DNA from: Micromonospora sediminimaris
Lineage (GTDB): Bacteria > Actinomycetota > Actinomycetes > Mycobacteriales > Micromonosporaceae
DNA: 64,000 nucleotides
Reading direction: 5' to 3'
NCBI GenBank assembly: GCA_900112325.1
Contig: FOLJ01000018.1
Span: 99,825 to 163,824 of the forward strand
Shown here: in pieces, positions 8,686 to 18,668 of the stretch
Numbering within the stretch: the first letter of the stretch is position 1
Layout: every line of letters begins with the position of its first letter
The notes under the pieces: model-generated
The model's database searches: none
Told to the model about the DNA's origin: nothing
What the model saw: only the letters and a program-made list of their open reading frames with translations
Translations under genes and position numbers: made by a program

Positions 8686-11645
8686 TCAGGTAGCCCCCCG
8701 GCGCTCTGAGTCCGCCGTGTCGGTCGGCACGTGGCCGGGATCGGTCGGCGACGGAAAAGGCGCTGCCGTCGAAGCGGCCACGCGGCACTTGGCCAGGTTG
8801 CTGCGCGCGATGCCGAGATCGTGGTCGTACACCATGGGGAGCGCCTTTTGGAGTTCTTCGAACAGCGCCACGGAACGTTCGGTCACCTCCAGCGCTTCCT
8901 GGTGGCGGCGAGAGCGCGCAGGCTCAGACCCAGGTTGTCCAGCGCTGCTGCGATCTCTGAACGGAATGCGCCGGGGTTCTTCGCCTCGAGTTGCTCCCAC
9001 ACCTTCACGCAGGCCCGGCAGGCCGGCTCCGCCTCGTCGTGGCGGCCGAGATAGCCGAGGAACAGGCCCTGGTTGCCGAGATATTTAGCAAAGTCACGAA
9101 GGAAGGCGTCGGACGACTCGGAAAGCTTCGCCACGATCCGGACGGCCGCGTGGACCGCCTCGACGGCCTCCTGATCCCGGTTGGCAGCCGAGAGGCGGAC
9201 ACCGAGGGAGTTCAGAGCCTCCGCGAGGACCGGCTGGACCTCGTCCGCGTCTCTCCGGGTCGCGTGATCTCGCAGCAGTGCGACGGCCTCCTCTCCGGTG
9301 GTGATCGCTTCCTGGATGCGGCCGACGTCGGCCTGTGCGGAGCTCAAGCAGTGCAGTGCCTTGCCGAGTGCCGGCGTGAGTTCCTGGCCGCTGGCCTTGA
9401 CCAGCTGGCGGTGCAGGTCAACTCCCTCCTGAGCTGAGCTAAGTGCCGCGTCGAAGTTGCGGACACGCCGGTAGCGGAGGCTCATGTTCGTGTGGGATTT
9501 GGCGTACTCCTCCAGGTAGGCGCGAGGGTCGATGCGCACCAGCCGCTGTAGCAGCTCCTGGGATTCTCGGCCCACCGAGATGGACTCGACGAGTTGCCCT
9601 GTCGCCCCGAGCCGGGTCGCCAGGTTGGTCAGCGCAATGCTGAGCGAGAAGACATCGGATGCTGTCCCGCCTCCTCCGAATGAGCGCCGCCGCAGATCGA
9701 CAGCGAGGCGTGAGGTCTTTATGGCCTCGTCGTACCGGTTCGCCGCGAACAGAAAGGTGCCCAAGTCGTCCAGGGTCGCGGTGTACTCGCCGAGATAGCG
9801 GTCGGGATCCGCTGACATCAGCGTGTCGTAAGCCTTCACCACCTTTTGCGCGGCCGCCATACCCTCGCCGAGACGATTCGTCATGTGCAGCTGCATCGCG
9901 CGTTTGTGCAGCGACCGGGCCAGCAGGGGCAGGTAACGGTCCGGGTCCCGGTCCGCCGCGGCCTCAAAGACGTCGCAGACGGTCCCGATCACGTTGATCG
10001 CTTCGGTGCGGTTCCCCGCCTCCCACAGGCGGTGACTGACAGTGAACAGCCGCGCGGCGCGCTCCTCGTCGTTGGCCGCGGTGTCGGCCCACCGGCGGCA
10101 CAACACGGCCGCGGTGGCCGCACACGATAACGCCGGATTAGGAAGAATCACTTGTATGTCCGCGAGATCTTGATCGCTGAGTGGGCACTGCGCAGCGAAC
10201 TCGGCCAGGGCGGTGTCGACTTCGCCGAGGTCGGCCCGTTCGATCACCGTCGGCAGGAATCGTGCCGGATCGCGACCGACCACCTGCAGCAGCACGTGTG
10301 CTGCAGCCGGTGTGTGGCTGCTCGCCGCACATAGGAAGGTCAACGCCTCGGTGACGTCGTCAACGTCAGCATCGGCGATCATCGCTTCCAGAAGGCCCGG
10401 GTGTTCGCGGATGCTGTCCACCACGTAGCCCTCGACCAGCCGAGCGGGCAGGTGCGGCCGTAACCACCGGTCGCCGGCCTCTTGCGGATACAGGTTGCGG
10501 ACCCACAGTGCCAGGTCGTCGATCAGAGCGTCGGGTGCGCTGTCGAGCATGGGAATGCGCCGCATTAACCGTGCCGCTTGCGGCGGCCCGGCCGCGCCGA
10601 ACAGGGCCGCGGCGATCACCGACGCGCGTAGCACGGGGAGCCCGAGGTCCGCGAGGTTCGCCTCGGTTGCTCGGGTCAGCCAGCGTTGCTCCTCGAGCTG
10701 GAAGACCTCGCGGACGGCGGTGCGCGCTGCGATGAGCCCGTTCAGCTCGTTCTCGACCGCGACGAAGGCGGCCGCGCTCAGCAGCATCGCGCTATGCCGC
10801 GGGTCCTCGTCCACGCGCACGGTCGGGGGCGTCGTGTCGGACCAGGCCGCGTACGCTTTGACCGCCCGCTGAAACACCTGCTGAACACTTTTCGGGCTCT
10901 GCGCCAGTGGGCCCACCTCGATCGCTGGGATGGCCGGCAGCAGCTGGGCCACCTCATGGTCGGCTTCGGCGCGCAGTCGCCGCCACCACTTTCCGAAGTC
11001 GCGGGCAAGCAGAATCACCCTCGGCCGTTGCTGTGGGCTCAGCGCCGCCAGCGTCGCCAGGGCCGCGGGCAGATCGGTACGGGTGTTCGCGTCGTCGATG
11101 ATGAGCACGGCTGGTGCCGTGGCCGTGGCCGTGCACTCCACCGCCGCCACGGCGGCCCGGCTGCGCGGCCATCCGGTAAGCCTGCTCGCGTCCTGCAGAT
11201 GCTCGGTCAACTCGATCGCCAGCCGGGTCTTGCCAGTTCCCGCCCGGCCCACGACGCACATCACCGGAATATCGTCTGCACCGAGACACCAGCGCAGCGT
11301 GGCACGGACCAGCCGGTCGTGCGAAAGGTTGTACGGCACAACGCGCTGTTCGGGGTGTAGTGCCAGCAGCGTGCCGTGGTCGTCGGGCCAGTTTTCGCCG
11401 CCCGGACCGGTGGTGGTCAGATCGGCCCAGCGGCGGTCGAAGTCGCTGGCGCGGGCGCGCCGCTCCCACACCACCGCTCCAGTGAAGGTGGCCATACCGG
11501 CGACCAGCCCGAATCCGGCCGCTACCGGAGCGGGCACGAAGTTGGCCAGCGCGGCCGCGGATCCGCCGAGCACTGTGGCCAACCCCGATACCGCGAGTCG
11601 CCCGGATCGGCTTCGGCGGAACGTGGCGAGGATCGACGAAGACAT
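8686..11645 (-). CDS. TPR-containing STAND-type ATPase, frameshifted near its 3' end
   Basis: A large protein with two N-terminal membrane segments (residues about 17-60), an NTPase domain with Walker A GRAGTGKT (133-140) and Walker B APAVLIIDDA (about 177-186), and a long helical region from about residue 530 with repeated TPR-like units (NLATRLGATGQLVE, NSLGVRLSAANRDQE, NLGLSLRAL). Such STAND proteins act as switch-like sensors. The reading frame breaks at about 8909-8911: a base appears missing in the GGC of a repeat, giving a stop at 8883, while the next frame continues the TPR (RHQEALEVTERSVALFEE) to a stop at 8686. Start ATG 11645 is chosen; a GTG lies 24 bases upstream. Confidence 0.8.
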
Positions 11646-12199
11646 ACCGCCAGCATGCTGTCTGTTCACCGGCGCAGCAATCGCTCAATGGCTCACCATG
11701 CGTTGCGCTCCGGACGATACCGTACCCGGATTGAAAAGCTCTTCCCCCCGAGCGGATTCCGACCTGGACGTCGTCCGGTGAGGTGAAGGCCCGAAGTGCC
11801 CCTCGGTTCAACTGCGTCCGAGCTGGGTCGGCCGCTGAGCGCTTCGACTGAGTAACGCTACCGATAGTTGAGACGCCGTGAGGCCTCTGGTTTCGCGCAG
11901 GTCGGCGTAGGACCCGACGACATCGCGGCCAACTACGTCGAACAAATGTGATGGCCGCCGTTTGCGGACTGGTGACACGTTCCTTACACCGACAGCCCCG
12001 GGTACCGAATCGTGTAGTGGGGGTCGCTACCTATCTAACAACCGTATCGATGGCGAGCCAACGTCAACGGACCGTGACCGAGCGCGCTGAGCGTTGGAGC
12101 ACTCGACCAAACGAATACGAGAACCTGCCAGTCACCCTGGCTTATCAGCAAGGCGTGGCGGCCCGGACCATCTGCCACGAGTACTCGCTGCGATGACAA
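11646..12199. other. Gap without an intact gene
   Basis: About 550 bases without a supported gene. Two plus-strand tails look coding: one ends at 11951 (GFAQVGVGPDDIAANYVEQM) and another at 12196 (NLPVTLAYQQGVAARTICHE). Neither has a plausible beginning. The region must also hold the promoter of the STAND gene, but no clear promoter was picked out. Confidence 0.35.
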
Positions 12200-13390
12200 C
12201 TAGGAAACGATCCGGCGGATCCGGTGGCGGGCGAGGGAGTGCTGCTCGGCCGTCGCCAGCTCGCCGGCGCCCACCATCGAGAACACCACCTCGACGACGA
12301 GGCCGCCGTGCGGCCGCGGGTGCGCGGTGAGCTCCGCGCCGTGCGCCCGGGCGATCGCGCGGACGATGGACAGCCCAAGGCCGTGATGCCCGCCGTCAGC
12401 CGTGCGGTGCAGCCGCTGGAACGGCTCGAAAAGACGGTCCACCTGATCCGCGGAGATGACCTCGCCAGTGTTGGCCACGGTGAGCACCACCCGGCCGATC
12501 TTCCGGTGCATGCTGACCGCGACCGTGCCGCCGGGCACGTTGTGGTGGATGGCGTTGTCGCAGAGGTTGACCAGCAATCGGCCGAGCAGCACCGGATCGC
12601 CCAGCACCGACACCGGCCGCAGCGAGGTCACCACCTGCACCCCGCGCCGTTCGGCCTCCAGCGCCCGCTCGCGCAGCGCCAGCTCGACCAGTCCGGTCAG
12701 GTCAACCATCTCGTCCGCGGCCCGACCCTGCTCGCTGCTGGAGAGGGTGAGCAGCGACTCGAGAAGCTGGCCCCGCTGATCGCTGATCACCAGGAGCCGC
12801 TCGAAAGTGTGCCGGAACGATTCCAAGCTGGCGCCCGGATCGATGAGCGGTTCCTCGAGCAGCGCCCGTTCCACGGTCAGCGGGGTGCGCATCTCATGGG
12901 CGGCGTTGGCGACGAATCCCCTGTGGGCGTCGAGCGCGGTCTCCAACCGGCCGAGCAGGCCGTCGACGGTGTCGGCCAGATCCTTCAGCTCGTTGCGGTT
13001 GCCGGGCAGGGCCAGCCGCTCGTGCACGTTGCGATCGGAGATCTGGCGCAGGCGCTCGGTCATCGTCAGCACCGGGCGCAGCACGCGGCCGGCGATCAGC
13101 CAGCCAAGGAACAGCGAGATCAAGGCCATGATGGCCAGCGCGATCAGCGGCTGGAGCAGCCCGCTTCCGGCCGTGTCGGCCGCGTCGATAGCGGGCAGCG
13201 TGCCGTCGGCGGCGGGGCCGGGCGACGGCGGGCCGGACATCGGGCCGGACGGGAGCGGCGGCGGCGTCACGGGATTGAGGCTCTTGGCCAGCGCCCACAT
13301 GATCACCAGCAGGACTGTGCTCGACATCACGGAGACGAAGACGTACAGCAGCGTCAGCCGCAGGCGGAGAGGGTGTTGTCCGAGTCGCAT
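12200..13390 (-). CDS. Sensor histidine kinase of the OmpR/VanS type
   Basis: 396 residues: membrane segment at about 12-35, a short proline-rich outer loop (about 40-75), second membrane segment at about 80-102, HAMP linker, HisKA with phosphoacceptor H165 in NAAHEMRTPL, and HATPase_c with N-box LLVNLCDNAIHHN and HHGLGLSIVRAIA. The outer loop is small, so the signal may lie in or at the membrane. It follows the response regulator gene by 2 bases. The adjacent divergent ABC exporter suggests a role in response to antibiotics or envelope stress, as known for similar pairs. Confidence 0.93.
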   Translation of the reverse strand: MRLGQHPLRLRLTLLYVFVSVMSSTVLLVIMWALAKSLNPVTPPPLPSGPMSGPPSPGPAADGTLPAIDAADTAGSGLLQPLIALAIMALISLFLGWLIAGRVLRPVLTMTERLRQISDRNVHERLALPGNRNELKDLADTVDGLLGRLETALDAHRGFVANAAHEMRTPLTVERALLEEPLIDPGASLESFRHTFERLLVISDQRGQLLESLLTLSSSEQGRAADEMVDLTGLVELALRERALEAERRGVQVVTSLRPVSVLGDPVLLGRLLVNLCDNAIHHNVPGGTVAVSMHRKIGRVVLTVANTGEVISADQVDRLFEPFQRLHRTADGGHHGLGLSIVRAIARAHGAELTAHPRPHGGLVVEVVFSMVGAGELATAEQHSLARHRIRRIVS

Positions 13391-13392
13391 GA

Positions 13393-14046
13393 TCAGATCC
13401 GGTATCCGGCGCGGGGCACCGTCTCGATCAGCGGCGGATCGCCGAGCTTGGTCCGCAGCCGGTTCACGGTGGCCTTCACCGTGGTGGTGAAGGGGTCGGT
13501 CGCCTCGTCCCAGACGCGGTCGAGCAGCTCCTCGGCAGACACCACCCGGCTGCCACAGGTCAGCAGATATTCCAGCACAGCAAACTCCTTAGGACTCAAG
13601 TTAAGCCGGGCCCCGGCTCGGGTTGCGGTGCGCTGCGCCGGGTCGAGGCGCAGGTCACCGTGCTCCAGCACGGGCGGCGCTGGGGGCTGCGAGCGCCGGG
13701 CCACCGCCCGGATCCGGGCCACCAGTTCCGCGTATGCGAAAGGTTTGGGAAGGTAGTCGTCGGCACCGATGCCCAGTCCCTCCACCCGGTTCGCGATGGT
13801 GCCCGAGGCGGTCAGCATCAGCACCCGGCTCAGCGATCTCTGGCTGACCAGCGTGCGGCACACATCGTCGCCGTGCACCACAGGCAGGTCGCGGTCGAGG
13901 ACGATCACGTCGTACGGGACCACCGTCGCCCGCTCCAGCGCCGACCCGCCGTCGTATGCGACATCGACGGCCATGCCCTCGCGCCGCAGCACCCGAGCGA
14001 CCGAGTCGGCCAGGTCCGGCTGATCTTCAACCACGAGTACCCGCAT
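13393..14046 (-). CDS. OmpR-family response regulator
   Basis: 217 residues: receiver domain with E8/D9 acidic pocket, phosphoacceptor D51 (VIVLDRDLP), conserved T and K (LTAS, PKPFAYAEL), then an OmpR-type winged helix at about 125-217 (LSPKEFAVLEYLL, TVKATVNRLRTKLG). It is upstream of and co-transcribed with the kinase and divergent from the ABC transporter genes. Direct repeats spaced 11 bases apart in the intergenic region are good candidates for its binding site. Confidence 0.94.
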   Translation of the reverse strand: MRVLVVEDQPDLADSVARVLRREGMAVDVAYDGGSALERATVVPYDVIVLDRDLPVVHGDDVCRTLVSQRSLSRVLMLTASGTIANRVEGLGIGADDYLPKPFAYAELVARIRAVARRSQPPAPPVLEHGDLRLDPAQRTATRAGARLNLSPKEFAVLEYLLTCGSRVVSAEELLDRVWDEATDPFTTTVKATVNRLRTKLGDPPLIETVPRAGYRI

Positions 14047-14114
14047 GACACGCGTTCCTGTCTGTGTGACTCAACTGTCGACGACGGTTCCGGACTGACG
14101 CTAATAGGACTCCT

Positions 14115-14132
14115 GTCACAAGCCGGTCACAA
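14115..14132. promoter_or_regulatory. Putative OmpR-type operator (direct repeat)
   Basis: Two perfect GTCACAA heptamers start at 14115 and 14126, 11 bases apart, i.e. one helical turn, the arrangement OmpR-family dimers bind. The site lies between the response regulator and the ABC transporter, about 70 bases before the regulator start and 84 before the ABC start. An inverted copy of the core (TGTGAC) occurs at 14149-14154. Assignment is by position and pattern only. Confidence 0.45.
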
Positions 14133-14215
14133 CGGCACGGACCGTGCTGTGACCGCCCGCTGTCTACAAATTCTCACTGACAGCAAGAGTCCCGGAAACA
14201 AGGCAGGAGGATGTG

Positions 14216-15106
14216 ATGACCCTGGCCATCCATACTGAATCTCTCAGTAAGCGCTACCGCCGCCACCTCGCGCTCGACGACTGCACGCTGGCGATTCCAG
14301 ACGGACGGATCGTCGGTCTGGTCGGTCCCAACGGTTCCGGTAAGTCGACCCTTCTCGGGTTGGCGTCCGGCATGATCGCGCCGACCAGCGGAAGCATCGA
14401 GGTGCTCGGTCAGCGGCCGGCGGTCAGCGCGGACCAGCTGGCTCGGGTCGGATTCGTCGCTCAGGACGCGCCGGTCTACAGCCGACTGACCGTTACCGAC
14501 CACCTCGAGCTCGGCGCCCGGCTGAACCCGAAGTGGGATCAAGCGTTCGCCGAGCGGCGAATCCGCGAGCGTGGGCTCGACCTCAAGCAGAAGGCCGGTT
14601 CGCTCTCCGGCGGTCAGCGGGCCCAGCTCGCGCTGACCGTCGCCGCAGCCAAGCGGGGCGAACTGCTCGTCCTCGACGAGCCGGTGGCGGCGCTCGACCC
14701 GCTGGCCCGGCGCGGGTTCATGCGGGACCTGCTCGACTTCGTCGACGAGCTCGAGGTGAGCGTGATTCTCTCGTCGCACCTGCTCGGCGACCTGGCGCAG
14801 GTCTGCGATCACCTGATCGTGCTGGCCAACGGCCGGGTGCATGTCTCCGGCGACGTGTCGGACCTGCTCGCCGTCCACTACCGGATCACCGGCCGTGCGG
14901 GCGACCCCTACCGGCTGCCAGCCGACGCCGAGCTGATCCACACCGAGAACAGCCGCGACGAGTCGTCGGTGATCGTACGGTCCACCTCGCCAATTCCCGG
15001 GGCGGAGGCCGTGGACCTTGAGGACATGACCCTCGCCTATCTGACCCGGGCCACCACCACCGGCCCGGTCGGGCCGACCGCAGCAATGACGGGAGCCGAC
15101 CGATGA
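14216..15106 (+). CDS. ABC transporter ATP-binding protein
   Basis: 296 residues with Walker A GPNGSGKST (37-45), Q-loop (VAQDAP), signature LSGGQRAQLAL (about 130-140), Walker B LLVLDEP and the switch histidine in LSSHLL. The extra C-terminal region after residue 220 is typical of exporter ATPases of the CcmA/multidrug group. ATG 16 at position 14216 follows GGAGG at 14206; a GTG directly before it is less likely. It overlaps the permease gene by 4 bases and is divergent from the OmpR-type pair, which probably controls it. Confidence 0.93.
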   Translation: MTLAIHTESLSKRYRRHLALDDCTLAIPDGRIVGLVGPNGSGKSTLLGLASGMIAPTSGSIEVLGQRPAVSADQLARVGFVAQDAPVYSRLTVTDHLELGARLNPKWDQAFAERRIRERGLDLKQKAGSLSGGQRAQLALTVAAAKRGELLVLDEPVAALDPLARRGFMRDLLDFVDELEVSVILSSHLLGDLAQVCDHLIVLANGRVHVSGDVSDLLAVHYRITGRAGDPYRLPADAELIHTENSRDESSVIVRSTSPIPGAEAVDLEDMTLAYLTRATTTGPVGPTAAMTGADR

Positions 15107-16098
15107 TCTGGCTGGCCTGGAGGCAGTTCCGCGCCCAGACACTGGTGGCCGCGGGGGCGCTCGCGCTCCTCGCGATCTACCTGATCTACCTGGGCAGCGA
15201 GATCCGCAACTTCTACGACACGAGGATCGCCAACTGCACCCAGCAGGCATGCTATCTCGCACGGCTGGACCTGCGGGCCACCTACGACGACGCGATCTCG
15301 GTCATGGTGGTGCTGCTCATCGCCGTACCCGGCCTGATCGGGGTCTTCTGGGGCGCCCCGCTGGTGACCCAGGAACTGGAGCAGCGCACCGATCGGCTGG
15401 TGTGGAACCAGAGCGTCACCCGCACCAAGTGGTTGGCAGTCAAGCTCACCGTGATCGGCCTGGCCAGCATGGCGGTGGCCGGCCTGTTCAGCCTGCTGCT
15501 GACGTGGAGCGCAAGCCGGTACGACGAGGTGATTGGTGAGCGGTTCGCGGCGCTGAGCTTCGGCTCCCGCAACATCGTACCGATCGGGTACGCGCTGTTC
15601 GCCTTCGTGCTCGGCACCGTGGTCGGCATGATCGTCAAGCGCACGCTGCCGGCCATGGCGATCACCCTGATCGTCTTTGCCGGGCTCCAGTTGCTGATCC
15701 CGACGGTTGTCCGGCAGAACCTGATGCCCCCGGTCACCGACACCGTGGCCGTCGACGCCAACGTGCTCAACAGCGGCGTCGGGATGAATCTGAAGGAGGA
15801 CAACACCTTCGACATCCAGGGATACACGGCCAACGGGAGCTGGGCTCTCGAGTTCTCGTCACCGCTGTACAAGGCGGACGATACGCCGTACCGCGGCGAG
15901 GACGCGAAGCCCTGCCTCATCCCGGACGACCGGGAGGCCGGCGACGCCTGCACGACCGCGCAGAACCTGCACTTCGACTACCTCCACCAGCCGGGCCACC
16001 GATACTGGACGTTCCAGTGGATCGAACTGTCAATGTTCCTCGGCCTGTCTATTTTGCTGACCGCGTTCGGGTTCTTCTGGCTCCGGCGCCGCTCCTAG
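15103..16098 (+). CDS. ABC transporter permease
   Basis: 331 residues with six predicted membrane segments: one near the N-terminus (TLVAAGALALLAIYLIYL), a group between residues 65 and 200, and one at the very C-terminus (MFLGLSILLTAFGFFWL). A large loop of about 100 residues lies between the last two and contains two cysteines, presumably outside the cell. The start overlaps the ATPase stop (ATGA). The pair would form a homodimeric-type exporter; the substrate is unknown, with an antimicrobial a reasonable guess from the neighbouring two-component system. Confidence 0.88.
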   Translation: MIWLAWRQFRAQTLVAAGALALLAIYLIYLGSEIRNFYDTRIANCTQQACYLARLDLRATYDDAISVMVVLLIAVPGLIGVFWGAPLVTQELEQRTDRLVWNQSVTRTKWLAVKLTVIGLASMAVAGLFSLLLTWSASRYDEVIGERFAALSFGSRNIVPIGYALFAFVLGTVVGMIVKRTLPAMAITLIVFAGLQLLIPTVVRQNLMPPVTDTVAVDANVLNSGVGMNLKEDNTFDIQGYTANGSWALEFSSPLYKADDTPYRGEDAKPCLIPDDREAGDACTTAQNLHFDYLHQPGHRYWTFQWIELSMFLGLSILLTAFGFFWLRRRS

Positions 16099-16121
16099 CT
16101 TGATCTCTAACCTGTGGTCAA

Positions 16122-16313
16122 TTTGTATCGACCCTGGCTGATCTCGGCCGCAGCCCTTGGGAACACGAGGCCTTGTTCTCGCTCATGGTCGACACGATCC
16201 GTCCGTATGCGCCCTGGCCGAGCCGGGAGGGCTGCAACAACGGCCAGCACCGCGCCCAGGCGCTGCTCGACGCCGGCGTGCGCCGGGTTCTCATCGAACG
16301 CGTCGCCGATTGA
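16122..16313 (+). pseudogene. C-terminal fragment of an unidentified gene
   Basis: An open frame without a start codon reads coding-like to a stop at 16311-16313, for example WEHEALFSLMVDTIRPYAPW and GQHRAQALLDAGVRRVLIER. It has no N-terminus and begins right after the permease gene. It is probably the end of a gene lost by deletion. The bases from 16314 to the MFS gene at 16501 hold nothing I can support. Confidence 0.4.
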
Positions 16314-16500
16314 TCAGCCGTCGATGCGGCGGTGCGGGACGCTATGGCAGCGGTGGCACCGCGTGATCGCCGAGGCCGAACCGGCGCAATGCCGGCAACG
16401 TCAGCCCCCATTCTGGCTGCTGGCTCCCCGCCCGATGCTCGGGACGCTGGCCATGCAAGCTTTCGCTCGGCGACCGGTGCCCGGCCTGAGCACGCAACGC

Positions 16501-17844
16501 TCAACCGGTGTGGCGTGTCCGATCCAGCTTCCAGCGCACTTGGAATGTCAGCGCCGCGGCCATCAGCACCGCCGGGACCACGGTGAAGCCGATCAACAGG
16601 GCGGTGTGGGCGGACTCCGGCTGCGTCACGGTCTGCCCCTCGGTGGTGGAGATGAAGCCGCCCAGGGCGAGCACGGCCGAGTACACGTACGGGCCGATTG
16701 CGGTGCCGGTGGCTTCGGTGGCAGTCCAGACACCGGTGTAGGCGCCAGCCCGGACGGTACCGCGCTGCTCGGCGGCCGCGACCGCATCCGGGACCATCGA
16801 GAACGCGAACAGCTGCAGCCCGGCGAACGCGATGCCCAGGACGCCGACCACCGCGACAGCCGGCCCGGTGCCGTAGCCGAGCAGCGGCGCCAGCGAACCG
16901 GCCACGAAGACCGCCTGGCAGATCAGCAGGCCACGCTGCTTGCCGATGCGCCGGGACACCTGCATCCACACCGGTCCGGCGACGACCGCTGGACCGAGGA
17001 ACGCCCCCATGAACAGGGCGGTTAGCCCAGAGTTCTCGAAGACGTACTTGGTGTAGAACGGCAGCGCTGCGAGGAACAGGTGAGTAGTGGTGCCGGTGAA
17101 CAGGTAGGACAGCACCAGCGCGCGGAAGTCGGGATCCCGCCAGGCGACCGCGATGTCACCGATGGTCGAGTGGGCCGCCTGCTGGTCGGGCATCCGGAAA
17201 CCGGCGTGGGCAGTGAGACGCCGTACCCCGGTCAGTGCGACCAGCCCGGAGATCACCATGACGCCGGAGAGCAGCAGGGCCATCCAGCCGTAGTCGCCGC
17301 GCCGTCCCGACTCCACCAGCGCCGGTGCGGCCACACCGGCACCAAGCAACCCGAGGGTGAGGAAAAGCATCCGGAACATGAACACCCGGGTGCGCTCGTG
17401 GTACCCGACTCGAAGATCGGACGGGGTGGTCAGGTAGGGCACCTGGAAACACGCGAAGAGCAGGTTGCCGGCGATGAACCAGCCGCCCACCCAGAGCGCC
17501 GCCGATGCGCCGGAGAAACCGGCGGGCACCGAGAACATCGCTACCATGGCCACCGGAAGCAGCAGACCGACCCGCAGCATGCCGAGCCGGTGTCCGCTGC
17601 TGCGCGCTTCCCGGTCGGATCGGCTGCCCAGCATCGGATGCACGATGATGTCGATGATCTTCGGCAGCAGCAGGGTGAGACCGGCCAGGAACGGCGAGAC
17701 ACCGAGCGTATTGGTGAGGAAATAGAGCAACAGCAGGCCGGGAACGGTCACCCAGACGCCCATCCCGACCGACCCGGTGGCGTACGCGATCAGGTCACCT
17801 GCCCTGGTCCGCACCTCGCCCGCCGCCCCGCGCAGCGCCGTCAT
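16501..17844 (-). CDS. MFS transporter of the glycoside-pentoside-hexuronide (MelB-like) group
   Basis: 447 residues with 12 predicted membrane segments. The early motif DIIVHPMLGSRSDRE matches the loop 2-3 signature (D..xPxxGxxxDR) of the GPH:cation symporter family. Cation-coupled uptake of a small organic compound is the family norm, but substrates of actinobacterial members range beyond sugars. The start ATG overlaps the SDR stop by 4 bases, making it the third gene of the monooxygenase-SDR-MFS operon, so it probably imports the operon's substrate or exports its product. Confidence 0.85.
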   Translation of the reverse strand: MTALRGAAGEVRTRAGDLIAYATGSVGMGVWVTVPGLLLLYFLTNTLGVSPFLAGLTLLLPKIIDIIVHPMLGSRSDREARSSGHRLGMLRVGLLLPVAMVAMFSVPAGFSGASAALWVGGWFIAGNLLFACFQVPYLTTPSDLRVGYHERTRVFMFRMLFLTLGLLGAGVAAPALVESGRRGDYGWMALLLSGVMVISGLVALTGVRRLTAHAGFRMPDQQAAHSTIGDIAVAWRDPDFRALVLSYLFTGTTTHLFLAALPFYTKYVFENSGLTALFMGAFLGPAVVAGPVWMQVSRRIGKQRGLLICQAVFVAGSLAPLLGYGTGPAVAVVGVLGIAFAGLQLFAFSMVPDAVAAAEQRGTVRAGAYTGVWTATEATGTAIGPYVYSAVLALGGFISTTEGQTVTQPESAHTALLIGFTVVPAVLMAAALTFQVRWKLDRTRHTG

Positions 17845-18668
17845 CGGGTCGCCTCGTGCCGTGCGACCACACCCGCGGCAAGCTCGGCGCCCTGGAACGC
17901 GCCGGAGCGGACCCGGCCGGCGAGGATGCGCGCCACGATCCGATCGGTCAGCGCGGGCAGGTGACGGGCCAGGAAGAACTCGACCGCGCCCCGCCGGGTG
18001 GTGGGTAGATCACGGCGAGGACGACGACTGAGCGCGGCGCGCAGCACGGTCCGGACCACCCCGTCCAGCGGCTCGTATTGGCTCATGCCCTCCAGCGAGA
18101 GCCCGGCCGCGGCCGTCGAGTCGTGGATCGGGCTTCGTACCGCCGACGGGTACACGCAGGTGACGCCGACATGGGTGCCGAGCTCCAGACGCAGCGCGTC
18201 CGCGTACGCGACCAGGGCGCGCTTGGAGGCACCGTACGCAGCGGCCAGCGGCAACTGCATGACGGCCATCCGCGAGCTGAGCATGACTATCCGGCCACCA
18301 GAGGCGACCAGCGCGTCCACACATGCGGCGGTGACCCGCCAGGTGCCCAGCAGGTTGATGTCGAGCTGGCGGCGTACTTCCGCGCCCGGCGCCAGCTCGG
18401 CCGGGGCGGGCCCACCGATCCCGGCATTGTTGATCAGCAGGTCGAGCCCACCGAGCTGGTCAATTGCTTCGCGTACCACCGCCGGCACCGCGTCGTCGTC
18501 GGTGATGTCGCAGGCCAGGACCCGGACCGGGTCATCGGCACGGGGGGCCAGGTCCAACCCGACGACCTGGGCCCCCAGCTCGTCCAGCCGGGCACAGATG
18601 GCCCGGCCGAACGTGCCGGAGGCACCGGTGACGAGGACACGCAATCCGCGGGGGTCTCGGGCGCTCAA
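17841..18668 (-). CDS. Short-chain dehydrogenase/reductase
   Basis: 275 residues in the classical SDR fold: nucleotide-binding VTGASGTFG near residue 12-20, NNAG at about 85-88, catalytic serine in MLSSRM and the YGASK catalytic pair. A D in LDLAPRADD after the second strand favours NAD(H). It oxidises or reduces an alcohol/carbonyl; the C-terminal extension of about 40 residues is like SDRs acting on bulky lipophilic substrates. The start is taken as TTG 18668, which overlaps the monooxygenase stop by 4 bases. Confidence 0.85.
   Translation of the reverse strand: MSARDPRGLRVLVTGASGTFGRAICARLDELGAQVVGLDLAPRADDPVRVLACDITDDDAVPAVVREAIDQLGGLDLLINNAGIGGPAPAELAPGAEVRRQLDINLLGTWRVTAACVDALVASGGRIVMLSSRMAVMQLPLAAAYGASKRALVAYADALRLELGTHVGVTCVYPSAVRSPIHDSTAAAGLSLEGMSQYEPLDGVVRTVLRAALSRRPRRDLPTTRRGAVEFFLARHLPALTDRIVARILAGRVRSGAFQGAELAAGVVARHEATR

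Noticed and set aside
10954..11811. Second open frame on the minus strand over the N-terminal part of the STAND gene
   Set aside because: No start or motif of its own; the main frame carries the Walker motifs and membrane helices.
12224..13756. Long open frame opposite to the OmpR-type kinase and regulator
   Set aside because: It is antisense to two clearly functional genes, and its composition (H, Q, R, G rich) is that expected of a G/C-rich shadow frame.
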